This document shows positions 48,011 through 56,506 of a DNA stretch of 64,000 nucleotides, in pieces. Source of the DNA: Sandaracinaceae bacterium (GTDB lineage: Bacteria; Myxococcota_A; Polyangia; Polyangiales; Sandaracinaceae); assembly GCA_020633195.1 (NCBI GenBank), contig JACKEC010000020.1, forward strand, positions 62,001 through 126,000. The letters are read 5' to 3'. The notes beneath the pieces were generated by a model, which did not search any database, was not told the DNA's origin, and saw only the letters and a program-made list of their open reading frames with translations. The first letter of the stretch is position 1. Each line of letters starts with the position of its first letter. The position numbers and the translations under genes were made by a program.

Positions 48011-48433
48011 CTACTCCGTGATCGTGATCGTCACACTCTCGAGCTCCGCCCCGGCCTCGTTCCGGATGACGATCCGGTACTGACCCGGCGGGTGCGAGGC
48101 GCCGAAGCGGGCCACCGTCCGGTAGCGAGGCCGCGCGGGGATGTCGAGCGTGAAGCCGCCCCGCTGCGGGCCGCCGACCGGCTCGAGGGACACCTGGATG
48201 GTCCCCGCGGCGCGGGACGGATTGTCGAGCCGGATCACCGCGAAGATGCGCCCCGCGGTGCGGCTGATCGAGGTGGTCGGGCTCGCGACCAGCCCGCCCT
48301 CGAGCGCGGTGCCCACCTGCACCTCGCGGATGTTGATCCCTCCGGCCTCCCCGTCTTGCGCGGCCGCCACGGGCGCGATCGCGAGAAGGGTCCCGAGGAT
48401 GAAGAAGCTGCGAATCCAAGTCCGTCGTTGCAT
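48011..48433 (-). CDS. Secreted beta-sandwich protein, unknown
   Basis: A 140-residue protein with a signal peptide (RRTWIRSFFILGTLLAIAP, then VAAAQ, cleaved near AAAQ). The mature part, about 110 residues, has alternating strands (GRIFAVIRLDNPSRAAGTIQ, VSLEPVGGPQRGGFTLDI, PGQYRIVIRNEAGAELESVT) like an immunoglobulin-like fold. It precedes bpt on the same strand. ATG 48433 has a GGGAGG site 8 nt upstream. The divergent region to the right holds a hairpin. Confidence 0.65.
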   Translation of the reverse strand: MQRRTWIRSFFILGTLLAIAPVAAAQDGEAGGINIREVQVGTALEGGLVASPTTSISRTAGRIFAVIRLDNPSRAAGTIQVSLEPVGGPQRGGFTLDIPARPRYRTVARFGASHPPGQYRIVIRNEAGAELESVTITITE

Positions 48434-48457
48434 CGATTTGGCCTCCCTTTGCCGGTG

Positions 48458-48476
48458 CGGCTCTTCCCAAGAGCCG
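48458..48476. promoter_or_regulatory. 8-bp perfect hairpin in the divergent promoter region
   Basis: CGGCTCTT-CCC-AAGAGCCG, inside the 144-bp gap between two divergent genes. TATTAG at 48562-48567, just before GTG 48578, resembles a -10 box for the STAND regulator. The hairpin could be an operator or attenuator shared by both genes. Confidence 0.4.
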
Positions 48477-48577
48477 TGCCAAGCACCCCCATGTGCCGAC
48501 GTCTGGAGGGTACGCATCCGAACGTGTCTCGTCAGCCGCGGTCGCGCGTCAGGCGCGAGGCGTATTAGATTCCCCGC

Positions 48578-51277
48578 GTGAACCCGCGCAGTAACCTCCC
48601 CACGTCGACCACGCCGTTCATCGGTCGACGTCGCGAGCTGCGCACGATCGCGTCGCTGTACGACCGGGGCGAGCGCCTCGTCACGCTCACCGGCGCGGGC
48701 GGCATCGGCAAGACGCGGGTCGCGCTCGAGCACGCCGCGCGCCGGTCCGAGCGCGAGTCGGTGCGGTTCTGCGACCTCGCCGAGCAGGACGACCTCGAGG
48801 GCCTGCGGACGACGCTGGCGCGGGCGCTGCGCGCGCGGGACGCGAGCGAGGAGGAGGTCATCGCGGCGCTCAAGCGCCTGCGGCGCGGGCTCGTGGTCCT
48901 CGACAACTTCGAGCAGCTCGTCGAGCACTCGCTCGTCCTGCGCGGCTGGCTCGACGAGTGCCCCGACGTGCGCTTCCTCGTGACCTCGCGCGAGCTCCTG
49001 CGCCTCGACGGCGAGGTGGTGGTGGAGCTCGGGCCGCTCGAGCTGCGGCCGCCGGAGGACGAGGACCGGCCGAGCGAGGCGGCGATGCTGTGGTCGAGCG
49101 CGAGGCAGCGGATCGACACCACCTACACGATGGCCGGCGACGACGGCGACGCGGTGCAAGACATCTTGCAGCGGCTCGACGGGATCCCGCTCGCGATCGA
49201 GCTCGCCGCGGCGCGCGCGAACCTGATGAGCACCGAGCAGCTGCGCGACCGGCTCGGGCGGCGGTTCGACGTCCTTCGCCAGCGCACCCGCGACAGGAGC
49301 CAGCGTCGGGCGACGATGGAGGGCGCGCTCGACTGGAGCTGGGAGCTCCTCGAGCCCTGGGAGCAGGACGCGCTCGCGCAGTGCTCGGTGTTCCGCGCGA
49401 GCTTCTCCCTCGACGCGGCCGAGGCGGTGCTCGAGCTGTCGCGCCACGCGGGCGCGCCGCCGGTCCTCGACGCGCTGCAGGCGCTGCGGGACAAGTCGCT
49501 GCTCGTGCGCGTCGCCGACGAGCCGGGCCGGCTCACGACCTACCAGACGATCCGCGACTACGGCGCGCGCCGGCTCGCCGAGCACCCCGAGGACGAGCGC
49601 GACGCGCAGCGGCGGCACTCCCGCTACTTCGCGCGGTTCGGCGAGCGGAACGTGAAGGAGAGCCTCGGCGAGGGCGGGCCGGACGCGCTCTACGATCTGG
49701 CCGCCGATCTCGACAACCTGCTCGCCGTCCCGGAGCGCGCGCTCGAGCGGGAGCAGCCCGACGTCGAGGAGCTGAACGCGAGCCTCCACGCCGTGGTCGC
49801 GGCCAACGCGGTGTTCTCGACGCGCGGCCCGGCGGGCGGCCACCGGGAGCTCCTGGACGCGCTGCTGCAGCGGGTGGACGACTTCGCGGTCGACCCGATC
49901 GCGCACGCGCGGGCGCTGCGGGCGCGGGGCCTCGCCGACGCGGCGCGCGGGGCCGTCGCGAAGGGGCGCGCCGACGTCGAGCGCTCGGTCACCCTCAGCG
50001 GCGACGACGCGACCGAGCGGGGCCGCGCGCTCCTCGACCTCGCGTGGACGTTCTTGCGCGAGCGCGACCTCGATCGCGTGGAGGCGCTCTGCACCGAGGC
50101 GCTCGACCTCGCGCGCAGCACGCGGGAGCGCCAGCTCGAGGGCATCGCGCTCGGCGCGCTCGGCCAGGTGCCCAAGGAGCGCGGCGACGACGCGCTCGCG
50201 GCCAAGCACTACCGCGAGGCGCTCGCGATCCACCGCGAGGTCCGCAACCGCTGGTTCGAGGGCCAGGCGCACACGCGGCTCGGGATCCTGCACCTCGAGC
50301 ACGGCAACCTCGGGCAGGCGCGCGAGCACGCGGAGGCTGCGCTGACGTCGTACCGCGAGTTCGCGATGCGCGTGGGCGAGGCGCTGATGCTGCAGCTCCT
50401 CGGAGCGACCACGCAGCTCGAGGGCGACCTCGAGGAGGCCCGCGACTGCTACGCGGAGAGCTCGACGATCTGCGCCGAGGTCGGCGACCTCCGGCTCCTG
50501 AGCACGGGGCTCGGGTACCGCGCGATCGCGGAGCTCGAGCTCGGCGACCTCGAGGCGTCGCGGGCGCACTTCGAGGCCGCCTGCAAGGTCGCCACCGACG
50601 TGGGGGAGCACTGGCACGGCGCGCTGTTCCGCGGCTACCTCGGCGCGCTCGAGGCGCTCGAGGGCCGCGCGGAGCGGGGCGCGCCGCACTTCGAGCGGGC
50701 GCTCGCCCGGCTCGCCGCGCACCCCCACCCGAAGATCGAGGCGAGCGTGTCGGTGCTCGCGGCGCTCCCCCACGTGACGCGCGCGGCGCGCGGCGAGGCC
50801 GGCGCGCGCGAGGCCGCGAACGCGCAGATCGCGGCGACGCTCGCGCCGCGCGGCTCGCTCAAGGACCCCGAGGGCGCCTCTGCAGACGTGCGAATCGCCT
50901 TGCGGATCGTGCGCCACGCGATGAACGCGCTCGACGAGGCGGGCGAGAGCGGGGACGCCCTGCGCGTCGACCCGAGCGGCGCGTGGTTCGAGCCCCCCGG
51001 GGGCGAGCGCGTGGACTGCCGTCGGCGCCAGGCGCTGCGACGGATCCTGGTTCGGCTGGCGCGGCAGCGCGTCCAGCAGCCCAGCGCGCCGATCCACGCG
51101 GACGCGCTGATCGCGGCCGGCTGGCCCGACGAGCGGATGAGCGCGGCGTCCGCGCAGAACCGCCTCTACGTCACGATCAACCGCCTGCGGCAGCTCGGCC
51201 TCGCCGAGCACCTACAGCTCGTGGAGGGCGGCTACCGCCTCGACCCGGACCTCGCGATCGCCCTCGTGCCGGAGTAA
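48578..51277 (+). CDS. STAND (AfsR-like) ATPase regulator with TPR and C-terminal winged-helix domain
   Basis: An 899-residue STAND protein. The NB-ARC-like ATPase has TPFIGRRRE, Walker A GAGGIGKT (39-46), Walker B GLVVLDNFEQL (about 103-113), the sensor region RFLVTSRELL and the GIPLAIELAAARA motif. A helical TPR region follows from about 330 to 760 (GIALGALGQVPKERGDDALAAKHY, GDLEASRAHFEAACKVATDV, both split). The C-terminus, about residues 790-890, is a winged-helix domain (IHADALIAAGWPDERMSAAS, NRLYVTINRLRQLGLAEHL, EGGYRLDPD) of the OmpR/PhoB type; in AfsR the DNA-binding domain is at the N-terminus, so the order is reversed. It would control transcription upon ligand-driven ATPase switching. 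Confidence 0.9.
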   Translation: MNPRSNLPTSTTPFIGRRRELRTIASLYDRGERLVTLTGAGGIGKTRVALEHAARRSERESVRFCDLAEQDDLEGLRTTLARALRARDASEEEVIAALKRLRRGLVVLDNFEQLVEHSLVLRGWLDECPDVRFLVTSRELLRLDGEVVVELGPLELRPPEDEDRPSEAAMLWSSARQRIDTTYTMAGDDGDAVQDILQRLDGIPLAIELAAARANLMSTEQLRDRLGRRFDVLRQRTRDRSQRRATMEGALDWSWELLEPWEQDALAQCSVFRASFSLDAAEAVLELSRHAGAPPVLDALQALRDKSLLVRVADEPGRLTTYQTIRDYGARRLAEHPEDERDAQRRHSRYFARFGERNVKESLGEGGPDALYDLAADLDNLLAVPERALEREQPDVEELNASLHAVVAANAVFSTRGPAGGHRELLDALLQRVDDFAVDPIAHARALRARGLADAARGAVAKGRADVERSVTLSGDDATERGRALLDLAWTFLRERDLDRVEALCTEALDLARSTRERQLEGIALGALGQVPKERGDDALAAKHYREALAIHREVRNRWFEGQAHTRLGILHLEHGNLGQAREHAEAALTSYREFAMRVGEALMLQLLGATTQLEGDLEEARDCYAESSTICAEVGDLRLLSTGLGYRAIAELELGDLEASRAHFEAACKVATDVGEHWHGALFRGYLGALEALEGRAERGAPHFERALARLAAHPHPKIEASVSVLAALPHVTRAARGEAGAREAANAQIAATLAPRGSLKDPEGASADVRIALRIVRHAMNALDEAGESGDALRVDPSGAWFEPPGGERVDCRRRQALRRILVRLARQRVQQPSAPIHADALIAAGWPDERMSAASAQNRLYVTINRLRQLGLAEHLQLVEGGYRLDPDLAIALVPE

Positions 51278-51287
51278 CGTCTCGCCC

Positions 51288-51803
51288 ATGCAGCTCGACG
51301 ACCGCCTCAAGAAGATCGCCACCGGGATGCGCGTCTCCGACGCGATCGCGTCGTGGGTGAAGGACCACCCCGAGACCGAGGTGGATCCGGAAGAAGAGAT
51401 GACCGAGGAGCTGCTCGCGATCATCGAGCTGATGTTCCTGATGGCCGCCGTCGACGGCGACGTCGCGGACGACGAGATCCGCGAGCTGCAGGCGAGCGTG
51501 TCGGCGATCAGCGACATGGAGGCGGTCGGCGCGCCCGAGCTGAAGTCGATGATCGCGGAGCTGACCGACAAGCTCGCCGCGGAGGGCTGGAAGGCGCGCC
51601 TGTACGACGCGGCCTCGCGCGTCCGCGCGCCCGACGCCAAGCACTTCGCGTTTCAGCTCGCCGCCGGCGTCGCGTTCGTCGACGACTTCGTCGCCCACGC
51701 CGAGGCCGCGGCGATCGACTCGCTCGCGCGCGCGCTCGACCTGACCAAGGAAGAATCGCAATCCTTGTTGCGCGACGTCCACGAGACCCTCTTCACCGGC
51801 TGA
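51288..51803 (+). CDS. TerB-like helical protein, second copy in window
   Basis: A 171-residue TerB-family protein. It shows AIIELMFLMAAVDGDVADDEI and AGVAFVDDFVAHAEAAAI, each part of a helical pair with acidic residues, as in the TerB/DjlA-N fold. It follows the STAND regulator by 10 nt and may be co-expressed with it. It is not closely similar to the TerB-like protein at 9327-9824, so they are separate members of the family. The stop lies about 50 nt before a perfect palindrome. Confidence 0.7.
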   Translation: MQLDDRLKKIATGMRVSDAIASWVKDHPETEVDPEEEMTEELLAIIELMFLMAAVDGDVADDEIRELQASVSAISDMEAVGAPELKSMIAELTDKLAAEGWKARLYDAASRVRAPDAKHFAFQLAAGVAFVDDFVAHAEAAAIDSLARALDLTKEESQSLLRDVHETLFTG

Positions 51804-51855
51804 GGCTCCTCACCGCTCGTGTCGTCGGACGCCGCGTGAGCGTCGTGGGTCGGAT

Positions 51856-51921
51856 GGGGACGCTCTTCGTCAGTTTCGTCAGTTCGGGCTCAAAGTGACG
51901 AAACTGACGAAGAGCGTCCCC
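51856..51921. repeat. Perfect 26-bp palindrome, GGGGACG type
   Basis: Arms 51856-51881 and 51896-51921 are perfect inverted repeats with a 14-nt loop; the left arm begins GGGGACGCTCTTCGTCAG and ends TTTCGTCA. It lies in the convergent gap between the TerB-like gene and the GntR-type gene, where it would act as a bidirectional terminator. The GGGGACG start and the TTTCGTCA end are also in the palindrome at 33711-33776, so this looks like a repeated element of REP type. Confidence 0.9.
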
Positions 51922-51925
51922 GAGG

Positions 51926-52651
51926 TCAGCCGCCGGTGAGGCGGGCGATGAGCTCGAGGGTCCGCCGGTCGAGGCGGTCGAGGAGCCGCTCGGTGACCTG
52001 GCGGGCGCGGACCGCGTTGCGCTCGACCATCAGCTCGGCGAGGCGGGTGTAGACCTGCACGGTCTGCTCCGCGTTCGCCGCGTACGCGAGCTCGAGCGCG
52101 GGGTTCTGCTCGATCACGCGCTGGACGGTGTTGAAGGTCAGCACGAAGGCGAAGTTCTTCGTGGCGCGCGAGATCGTGCGAGCGAACTCGAGGTCGAGCT
52201 CCATGAAGCGGCGCGGCTGACCGACCGCCTCGCTCAGGCGATCGACGAGGGTGCGGAGCGAGCGCAGCTCCGCGTCGGTCGCGCGCTCCGTCGCGAGGGC
52301 GATCACCTCGGCGGCGATGATGCGCCGCATCTCGAAGAGCTCGCCGAGCAGCGTCACGGGCACCGCGCGGTTCTCCATCGCGAGCCCCGCGAGGTAGCCG
52401 ATCAGGTCGATGCCCCCGCTCTCGCGGTAGTCGAGGACGAGGTTCCCCGCGCCGTGGACCGCCTTGATCAGGCCCTGGCTCTCGAGCCGCGCGATCGCCG
52501 AGCGCAGCGTCAGGCGGGACACGCCGAGCTGCGCCGACAGCTCCCGCTCGCCGGGCAGGTGGTCACCCGGCCGGTAGCGGCCCATCAGAATGTCTCGTCG
52601 GAGCTGGTCGGCCGCCTCTTCGACGGCGCGCTTCCGCCCTGGCTCGGCCAT
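51926..52651 (-). CDS. GntR/FadR-type transcriptional regulator
   Basis: A 241-residue repressor-type protein. The N-terminal winged helix is canonical: DQLRRDILMGRYRPGDHLPG, ERELSAQLGVSRLTLRSAIA, LESQGLIKAVHGAGNLV. The C-terminal domain is all-helical FCD/FadR-like (LFEMRRIIAAEVIALATERA, MELDLEFARTI), which binds a small metabolite or acyl-CoA. It is divergent from the GMC oxidoreductase operon (26 nt between start codons), so that operon is its probable target. ATG 52651 is used; upstream codons overlap the divergent gene. Confidence 0.9.
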   Translation of the reverse strand: MAEPGRKRAVEEAADQLRRDILMGRYRPGDHLPGERELSAQLGVSRLTLRSAIARLESQGLIKAVHGAGNLVLDYRESGGIDLIGYLAGLAMENRAVPVTLLGELFEMRRIIAAEVIALATERATDAELRSLRTLVDRLSEAVGQPRRFMELDLEFARTISRATKNFAFVLTFNTVQRVIEQNPALELAYAANAEQTVQVYTRLAELMVERNAVRARQVTERLLDRLDRRTLELIARLTGG

Positions 52652-52677
52652 GCACCACGACGGTACCATCGCCGCCC

Positions 52678-53061
52678 GTGCCTCCGTCGCCCCACGTCGT
52701 GCGCGCGCTCGCCGACACCTTCTTCCCGCCCGCCCCGGACGCCCCGGCGGGATCGGAGGTCGTGCCCGAGCTGCTCGACGATCTGCTCGCGGGGATGGAC
52801 CCCGAGGAGGTGAAGCAGCTCGGGATCGGGCTCGCGCTCCTCGACGCGGGCGCGCTGCCTCGCTACGGCCGGCGCTTCAGCCGCCTCGGCCCCGCCGACC
52901 GCGTCGCCTACCTCACGGGCTGGCGAGGCTCCCGGCTCCACTTCCGGCGCAACCTCTACCGCGTCGTCCGGACCCTCGTGACGAACCTCTACTACTCGGA
53001 CGCGCGCAGCTGGCCGGCCCTCGGCTACGCCGGACCGCGCGTGCCGCGGAGCCCGTCGTGA
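52678..53061 (+). CDS. Small subunit-like partner of GMC oxidoreductase
   Basis: A 127-residue protein. Motifs HVVRALADTFFPPAPD, ELLDDLLAGM and LTGWRGSRLHFRRNLYRVVRTLVTNLYYSD resemble the gluconate 2-dehydrogenase subunit 3 family, small partners of GMC flavoenzymes. No twin-arginine signal is seen. The gene's TGA overlaps the GTG of the GMC gene (GTGA), so the two are coupled. It is regulated, probably, by the divergent GntR protein. Confidence 0.6.
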   Translation: MPPSPHVVRALADTFFPPAPDAPAGSEVVPELLDDLLAGMDPEEVKQLGIGLALLDAGALPRYGRRFSRLGPADRVAYLTGWRGSRLHFRRNLYRVVRTLVTNLYYSDARSWPALGYAGPRVPRSPS

Positions 53062-54521
53062 ACGTCCGGTCGGGCGACGACATCGTCGGGATCGAGGAGC
53101 ACGAGGTCGACGTGGTCGTCGTCGGCTCGGGCGGGGGCGGCGGGCCGGCGGCGCTCGAGCTCGGCCTCGCGGGGCTCGACGTGCTCGTCCTCGAGGCGGG
53201 CCCGCTCGTCCGACCGGAGCAGCTCACCCAGCGCTCCCTCGACACCGCGCGCCGCTTCTACGTCGACCGCGGCGCGCAGGAGACCGTCGACGGCAACGTG
53301 CTCGTCCTGCAGGGCAGCTGCGTGGGTGGCTCGACGGTGCTCAACGGGGAGGTCTGCTTCCGGATCCCGGACGCCGTCCTCGAGGAGTGGGCGCGCGACT
53401 TCGGCGTCCGCGGCCTCGACGCGGCGACGCTCGCGCCGGTCTTCGAGGAGGTCGAGCGGCGCATCCACGCGACCACCGACGGGGGCCGGAACCTCGGCGG
53501 CGCCACGCACGTCCTGCCCGGCTTCGCGAAGCTCGGGCTCGAGGCCAAGCCGGTGCTCCGCAACGTCGAGGGCTGCCGCGGCTGCCAGTACTGCTTCTTC
53601 GGCTGCGCGTGGGGCTGCAAGCAGTCGGTCGACAGGAGCTACCTGCCCGGGGCGATCGACGCCGGGGTGCGCGTGATCTCCGACGCGCGGGTCGAGCGCC
53701 TGGACATGGTGGGCGCCCGCGCGGCCGGCGTGACGGCGCGTACGAAGCACGGGACATTGCGGGTCCGAGCCAAGGCCGTGGTGCTCGCCTGCGGCGCGAT
53801 CGCGACGCCGCTGATGCTGCTCGACCATGGGCTCGGGGGCGCCGACGTCGGCCGCCACCTCGCGCTCCACCCGATCTGCGCGCCGCTCGGCCTCTTCGAC
53901 GACGACGCCGAGGTCGGCACCGCGATGATCGGCGCCTACACCGACGCCTACCTCTCCGAGGGCTTCCTCCTCGAGACGTTCTCGCTCCCCCTCGACTACC
54001 TCGCCACGGTGCTCCCGGGGATCGGCGCCGAGCACCAGGTCCTCGCCCGCGAGGCGAGGCGCTACAGCGGGATCGCGATCATCGCGCGCGACACCGGCTC
54101 GCTCGGGCGCGTCACGCGGGGGCGCAGCGGCAAGAAGGAGATCCACTGGGCGCTCGACGGAGCGACCGACGGCAAGATCCGGCGGGGCATCCGGCGCGTG
54201 GCCGAGATCCACTTCGCCGCCGGCGCGCACAAGGTGCTGCTCCCGTCCTTCGAGGTGGTGGAGGTCCGCTCCGCGAGCGAGCTCGACGCGGTCGACCGGC
54301 TGAAGCTCGGGCCCGGCTACCTGACGTTCGGCAGCTACCACCCGCAGGGCACGGCGCGGCTCGGGGCGGTCACCGACATGGACGCGCGCGTCACCGGCAC
54401 CGACAACCTCTACGTGATGGACACGAGCCTGTTCCCCTCGCCCGCGGGCGTGAACACGCAGGTGGCGGTCATGGCGGTCGCCACCGTCATGGCCCGACGC
54501 CTCGCCACCCACATGGCGTGA
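53058..54521 (+). CDS. GMC-family FAD oxidoreductase
   Basis: A 487-residue flavoenzyme of the glucose-methanol-choline family. FAD-binding motif VVVVGSGGGGGPAALELGLA split across residues 19-40 and LVLEAGP; the oxidised-substrate region includes GSCVGGSTVLNGEVCFRIPD, and a Cys-rich stretch, CRGCQYCFFGCAWGCKQS (about 172-189), typical of the long-chain alcohol or sterol oxidase branch of the family. The C-terminal signature SYHPQGTARLG and NLYVMDTSLFPSPAGVNTQ, where the catalytic His and Asn lie, is intact. Sterol or alcohol oxidation would fit the branch but is not proven. GTG 53058 is used because of the overlap with the partner gene. Confidence 0.88.
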   Translation: MNVRSGDDIVGIEEHEVDVVVVGSGGGGGPAALELGLAGLDVLVLEAGPLVRPEQLTQRSLDTARRFYVDRGAQETVDGNVLVLQGSCVGGSTVLNGEVCFRIPDAVLEEWARDFGVRGLDAATLAPVFEEVERRIHATTDGGRNLGGATHVLPGFAKLGLEAKPVLRNVEGCRGCQYCFFGCAWGCKQSVDRSYLPGAIDAGVRVISDARVERLDMVGARAAGVTARTKHGTLRVRAKAVVLACGAIATPLMLLDHGLGGADVGRHLALHPICAPLGLFDDDAEVGTAMIGAYTDAYLSEGFLLETFSLPLDYLATVLPGIGAEHQVLAREARRYSGIAIIARDTGSLGRVTRGRSGKKEIHWALDGATDGKIRRGIRRVAEIHFAAGAHKVLLPSFEVVEVRSASELDAVDRLKLGPGYLTFGSYHPQGTARLGAVTDMDARVTGTDNLYVMDTSLFPSPAGVNTQVAVMAVATVMARRLATHMA

Positions 54522-54647
54522 TCGCGCGTCACGGAACGGCGGTTCGCATTTCCTTGCGGAAGTCTTGAGCGGCTCGGATTCGGGGCCGTTTTCGGGGTCG
54601 GCCCCGGCTTTGCGATGTCTCGGCGCGTGACGAAAGGAACGCCCTCG

Positions 54648-55538
54648 ATGACCCGCAAGAACCTAGTGATGCTGACCGTCCTGTCCGCGATGCTCGGTGG
54701 CTGCTCCGGCCTCCCCCTCACCTACGGGGGCTACGGCGGTGGGAGCGGCGCGCTGGTCTGCGACGACCTGGGCGCTGACGCGGACGCCCAGAAGATCGAG
54801 GCGTTCCTCACCACCGCCACGCGCTTCGAGCGCGAGACCAACGCGCTCGCCGACGACGTCGAAGCGACCTGCGCGGCGATGGCGAGCGACCTCGGGATCG
54901 CGGTCCCGCGCGCCACCGAGGGCAGCCTGCAGGTCGACGCGACCTGCTCGGCGGTCGCCGCGGAGATCGACGCGATCGTCGAGGCGAGCCTCCCGCGCGA
55001 CGCGACCCTCGAGGTCGCCTACGACGCACCCGTCTGCACCGTGAGCCTCGACGCGATGGCGTCGTGCGTCGCGCGGTGCGACGCCGACCTGTCGGCGAGC
55101 TCGGAGGTGACGTGCGAGGAGAACGTCGTGGGTCGCTCCTGCTGGGGTGACTCCGAGGCGCGCGCCGACGCGCAGTGCGAGGCGGCCTGCGAGGCGCAGA
55201 TCGACCTGCGCGCCGAGTGCACCGAGCCGAGCGTCACCGTCGTGGCGGGCGTCTCCATCGACCCCGAGGCCCAGGCGCGGCTCGACGCCCTCGTCGTGAC
55301 CCTCGACGCGAACTACCCCCGCTTCGCCGCCCTCGAGGCGCGCCTGAACGCCGTCGCCGAGAGCGGCGCCGAGCTCGTCGACACCTTCGAGGGGGCCGCC
55401 TCCGCGACCGGTCGCCTCGGCCTGAACGCGATGGCGTGCTTCGCCGAAGCCAGCGCCTCGACCGCCCAGGCGATGTCGACGGTGCAGGTCACCGTGAGCG
55501 TGACCGTCGAGGTCAGCGCGTCGGTCAACGCGGGCTGA
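54648..55538 (+). CDS. Lipoprotein with internal Cys-rich helical repeats, unknown
   Basis: A 296-residue lipoprotein (MTRKNLVMLTVLSAMLGGC, lipobox LGGC) with GLPLTYGGYGGGSG after the Cys. The mature part is Ala/Asp/Glu-rich and helical, with Cys pairs (CDDLGADADAQK, CSAVAAEID, CVARCDADL, CEAACEAQ), consistent with disulfide-linked helical repeats; the tail TVQVTVSVTVEVSASVNAG is beta. ATG 54648 has an AAGGA-type site 8-9 nt upstream; the upstream frame is not needed. No family recognised. It follows the GMC operon with a 126-nt gap and converges with a peptidase-like gene. Confidence 0.6.
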   Translation: MTRKNLVMLTVLSAMLGGCSGLPLTYGGYGGGSGALVCDDLGADADAQKIEAFLTTATRFERETNALADDVEATCAAMASDLGIAVPRATEGSLQVDATCSAVAAEIDAIVEASLPRDATLEVAYDAPVCTVSLDAMASCVARCDADLSASSEVTCEENVVGRSCWGDSEARADAQCEAACEAQIDLRAECTEPSVTVVAGVSIDPEAQARLDALVVTLDANYPRFAALEARLNAVAESGAELVDTFEGAASATGRLGLNAMACFAEASASTAQAMSTVQVTVSVTVEVSASVNAG

Positions 55539-55563
55539 CCGAGCGGGCGACGTCGATCCCTCG

Positions 55564-56463
55564 TCAATCGAAGATGTCGGAGCTCGGGATGGGCGGACCC
55601 GGCGGCGGTCGCGCTGCGATCGGGTGAGCCGCAGAGTAGACGGGTCGAATCGTCGAGCTTCGACGATAGTCGCCCGTCACGTAGTCCCGGAACGGATTGA
55701 ACTGGCATCGAGGTTCGGGAATCGACGCGAGCGCTCTCGCCAGCGTCGGAATCTCTCGGAAGAACCGCTCGACCCAGTAGTGCTGCAGGCCGACGTACGG
55801 GTTGCCGCGGCCCCTCGGGTTGTCCTCGAAGCGCTGGCGCGACCAGTCGTGATAGGACCGCCGCACGGGGATCCCGCGCTGCGAGCAGTACATGCCCTCG
55901 ATCATCCAGGCGTAGTACTCCTCGGTGTTCTCCATGCCCCAGGAGCGACGCCGATCCGGGTCGAAGCGGAGTTGGGTGAAGACCCCGTGGGAAAACCGCA
56001 CGACGTGCACGAGCTCGTGGACGAAGACGGCGTCGGCGTATTGGGGGGCCCCGCCCGTGCGGGGAATCGGCGCGTTGGGCCGCTGGGAGTCGCTAGGCGT
56101 GAACGCGATCCTGCCGGCCGAGCCGAGACCCGTGCCGGTCGGGTTGTCCCGGCTCGGCAGCCCGGTGTCGTCCCACGGCGTCCACTCATGGTCGCGGCTG
56201 GAGCGCTGGTACTCCCCCTGCGGCGTGGCGTCGTCGGCGGAGTCCGCGCTGGCCCAGGCGATCGCGTGCGGATGTGGAGCGCAGGGGTGCACGAGCGCCT
56301 TGTGCCGAAGGTGCTGCTCGAGCGCGCGGGACACCTCGAAGCCGCCGACGAGCGTGCGGATGATGTACGCGACGGCGAGCTCGTAGCGACCGGGATCCCA
56401 TCGGTCGAGGTGGTGCTTCGGCGCCTTCGTTCCATCGATGACGAAGTGGGGTAGCTCGATCAT
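55564..56463 (-). CDS. HELVH zinc-metallopeptidase-like protein (possible M91/NleD-type effector)
   Basis: A 299-residue protein with no signal peptide. It carries a zinc-binding motif HELVH (149-153) in DAVFVHELVHVVRF, and downstream ENTEEYYAWMIEGMYCSQRG supplies acidic residues that could complete the site. The spacing and the following IEGMY/RRSYHDW recall M91 (NleD-like) effector peptidases, but identity is not established. Base composition is lower in GC than flanking genes, and the protein ends with a Pro-rich tail. ATG 56463 begins the coding unit. It follows the MopE-type gene on the same strand with a 43-nt gap. Could be a secreted effector or a cytoplasmic peptidase. Confidence 0.55.
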   Translation of the reverse strand: MIELPHFVIDGTKAPKHHLDRWDPGRYELAVAYIIRTLVGGFEVSRALEQHLRHKALVHPCAPHPHAIAWASADSADDATPQGEYQRSSRDHEWTPWDDTGLPSRDNPTGTGLGSAGRIAFTPSDSQRPNAPIPRTGGAPQYADAVFVHELVHVVRFSHGVFTQLRFDPDRRRSWGMENTEEYYAWMIEGMYCSQRGIPVRRSYHDWSRQRFEDNPRGRGNPYVGLQHYWVERFFREIPTLARALASIPEPRCQFNPFRDYVTGDYRRSSTIRPVYSAAHPIAARPPPGPPIPSSDIFD

Positions 56464-56506
56464 GGAGACACTATCGCCCGAAAGGACCGGCCGTTGCGTG
56501 TGCTGC

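Noticed and set aside
48434..51211. Long minus-strand frame that joins the secreted Ig-like protein and runs through the STAND gene
   Set aside because: Only the last 140 residues have a signal peptide and ribosome-binding site; the rest is antisense to the STAND protein.
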